Origin: Brachypterus glaber
Lineage: Eukaryota > Arthropoda > Insecta > Coleoptera > Kateretidae
Assembly (NCBI GenBank): GCA_958510825.1
Contig: OY294045.1
Coordinates: 97,462,988-97,526,987, forward strand
DNA length: 64,000 bases
Direction of reading: 5' to 3'
Notes under the pieces: model-generated
The model's database searches: none
Told to the model about the DNA's origin: nothing
Seen by the model: the letters and a program-made list of their open reading frames with translations, nothing else
Position numbers and translations under genes: made by a program
Shown here: piece by piece, positions 63,445-64,000 of the stretch
Position numbering within the stretch: position 1 is the stretch's first letter
Layout of the letters: every line of letters begins with the position of its first letter

Positions 63445-63905
63445 ATGTCCCAAATATCGGACACGACCCAATTATCTGACACTTTTTCACGTTTTTACAA
63501 AAAAACAAGATATTTAAGCAATAAAATTAAAAAAAGATTTTTAATTCGAAATTATGCACATATTTGAATCACAGCTTAAGTATCATTTGCCACTTATATC
63601 GTATTTTTTAAGCTCTAATAACTTATAAACAGTCAGGTGTCAGCAGTCGCGAAATATATAGCCTTTTTCTAAGCAAAGTTAGTAAGCCAACGTTTAACTG
63701 TAAAATAACTTTTTTAACATTAGTTTTTGTTAAAATCTCTATCAAACTCTTTCTTATCCATAATGTTGTACTTTTATACCAATTTAAACCATTTTTGATG
63801 TTATTTTTAAGATATTTTTATATTAATATGGTGTCCGATAAATAGGACAATAAAATATAGACAGTTCCATATATTGGACGGCCGTCCGATATATAGTACA
63901 ATGTA
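63445..63905. mobile_element. Element with TATCGGAC/GTCCGATA repeats, runs toward the window end
   Basis: CCCAAATATCGGACACGACC (63449), GTGTCCGATAAATAGGAC (63831) and TATTGGACGGCCGTCCGATA (63874) are inverted and self-complementary variants of one motif. Resembles the subterminal-repeat elements at 6162, 8940, 11600 and 30495. Borders unknown. Confidence 0.45.
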
Positions 63906-64000
63906 GAAATATTTTTAACTTCCAATATAAAATAAAGGAAATATATAAAAATATTATTCAATAAGGCATGCCTCTAAGAACATTTTGTGTGAAAAGTCTC

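Overview
This is a very AT-rich, intron- and transposon-dominated stretch of an animal nuclear genome, almost certainly an insect. The two host genes that can be recognised point that way: a chitin-binding RR-2 cuticular protein gene and one exon of a Glut1-type sugar transporter. The repeats are also typical of insect genomes: CR1/jockey-like LINEs, Penelope-like elements, Harbinger and TA-target MITEs, and a tRNA-derived SINE. I cannot fix the order, although a beetle would fit. There is no bacterial-style gene organisation, no rRNA, no CRISPR array and no complete tRNA gene.

Host genes. A single 204-base Glut1 exon lies on the + strand at 9531-9734, bounded by clean splice sites. On the - strand I could assemble a complete three-exon RR-2 cuticle gene. 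It has a TATA box and an arthropod initiator at 36795-36755, exon 1 with the start codon at 36712, exon 2 at 32195-32425, exon 3 at 20252-20464, and a poly(A) signal near 20190. The product is 152 residues, yet the gene spans about 16.6 kb because introns of 4.3 and 11.7 kb are packed with repeats. A broken coding-like fragment directly upstream of its promoter (36805-36946) may be a decayed second cuticle gene.

Mobile elements region by region. 0-9 kb: a 970-bp foldback, a nested-palindrome element, several MITEs and a 1.8-kb TIR element. 9.8-11.3 kb: a foldback in the Glut1 intron and a head-to-head Penelope-like remnant with a GIY-YIG nuclease domain and hammerhead-like motifs. 11.6-18.8 kb: GGTTAACTGG-repeat elements, long-TIR MITEs and three foldbacks. 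19.6-36 kb: the cuticle gene introns with about 20 element copies, including a Harbinger remnant, a SINE and a 70-bp minisatellite. 37-56 kb: TIR elements, an 8-bp-unit minisatellite, a LINE tail, an inverted Penelope-type repeat, a second SINE and repeated MITE copies. 56.8-62.2 kb: a three-layer nest in which an old - strand LINE is split by a TIR element that itself carries a nearly complete + strand LINE (ORF1, endonuclease and reverse transcriptase). 62.6-64 kb: a transposon-associated conserved ORF fragment and the start of a TATCGGAC-repeat element.

Three patterns cut across families. (1) A superfamily of foldback elements shares terminal ACACNGGCACAC plus poly(A) and an inner CGCTGAATCCGAAT motif. 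(2) Several unrelated short elements end in nested (arm-within-arm) palindromes. (3) Several elements carry arrays of short self-complementary motifs near their ends. All homology statements rest on reading the sequence by eye; no database or alignment was run.
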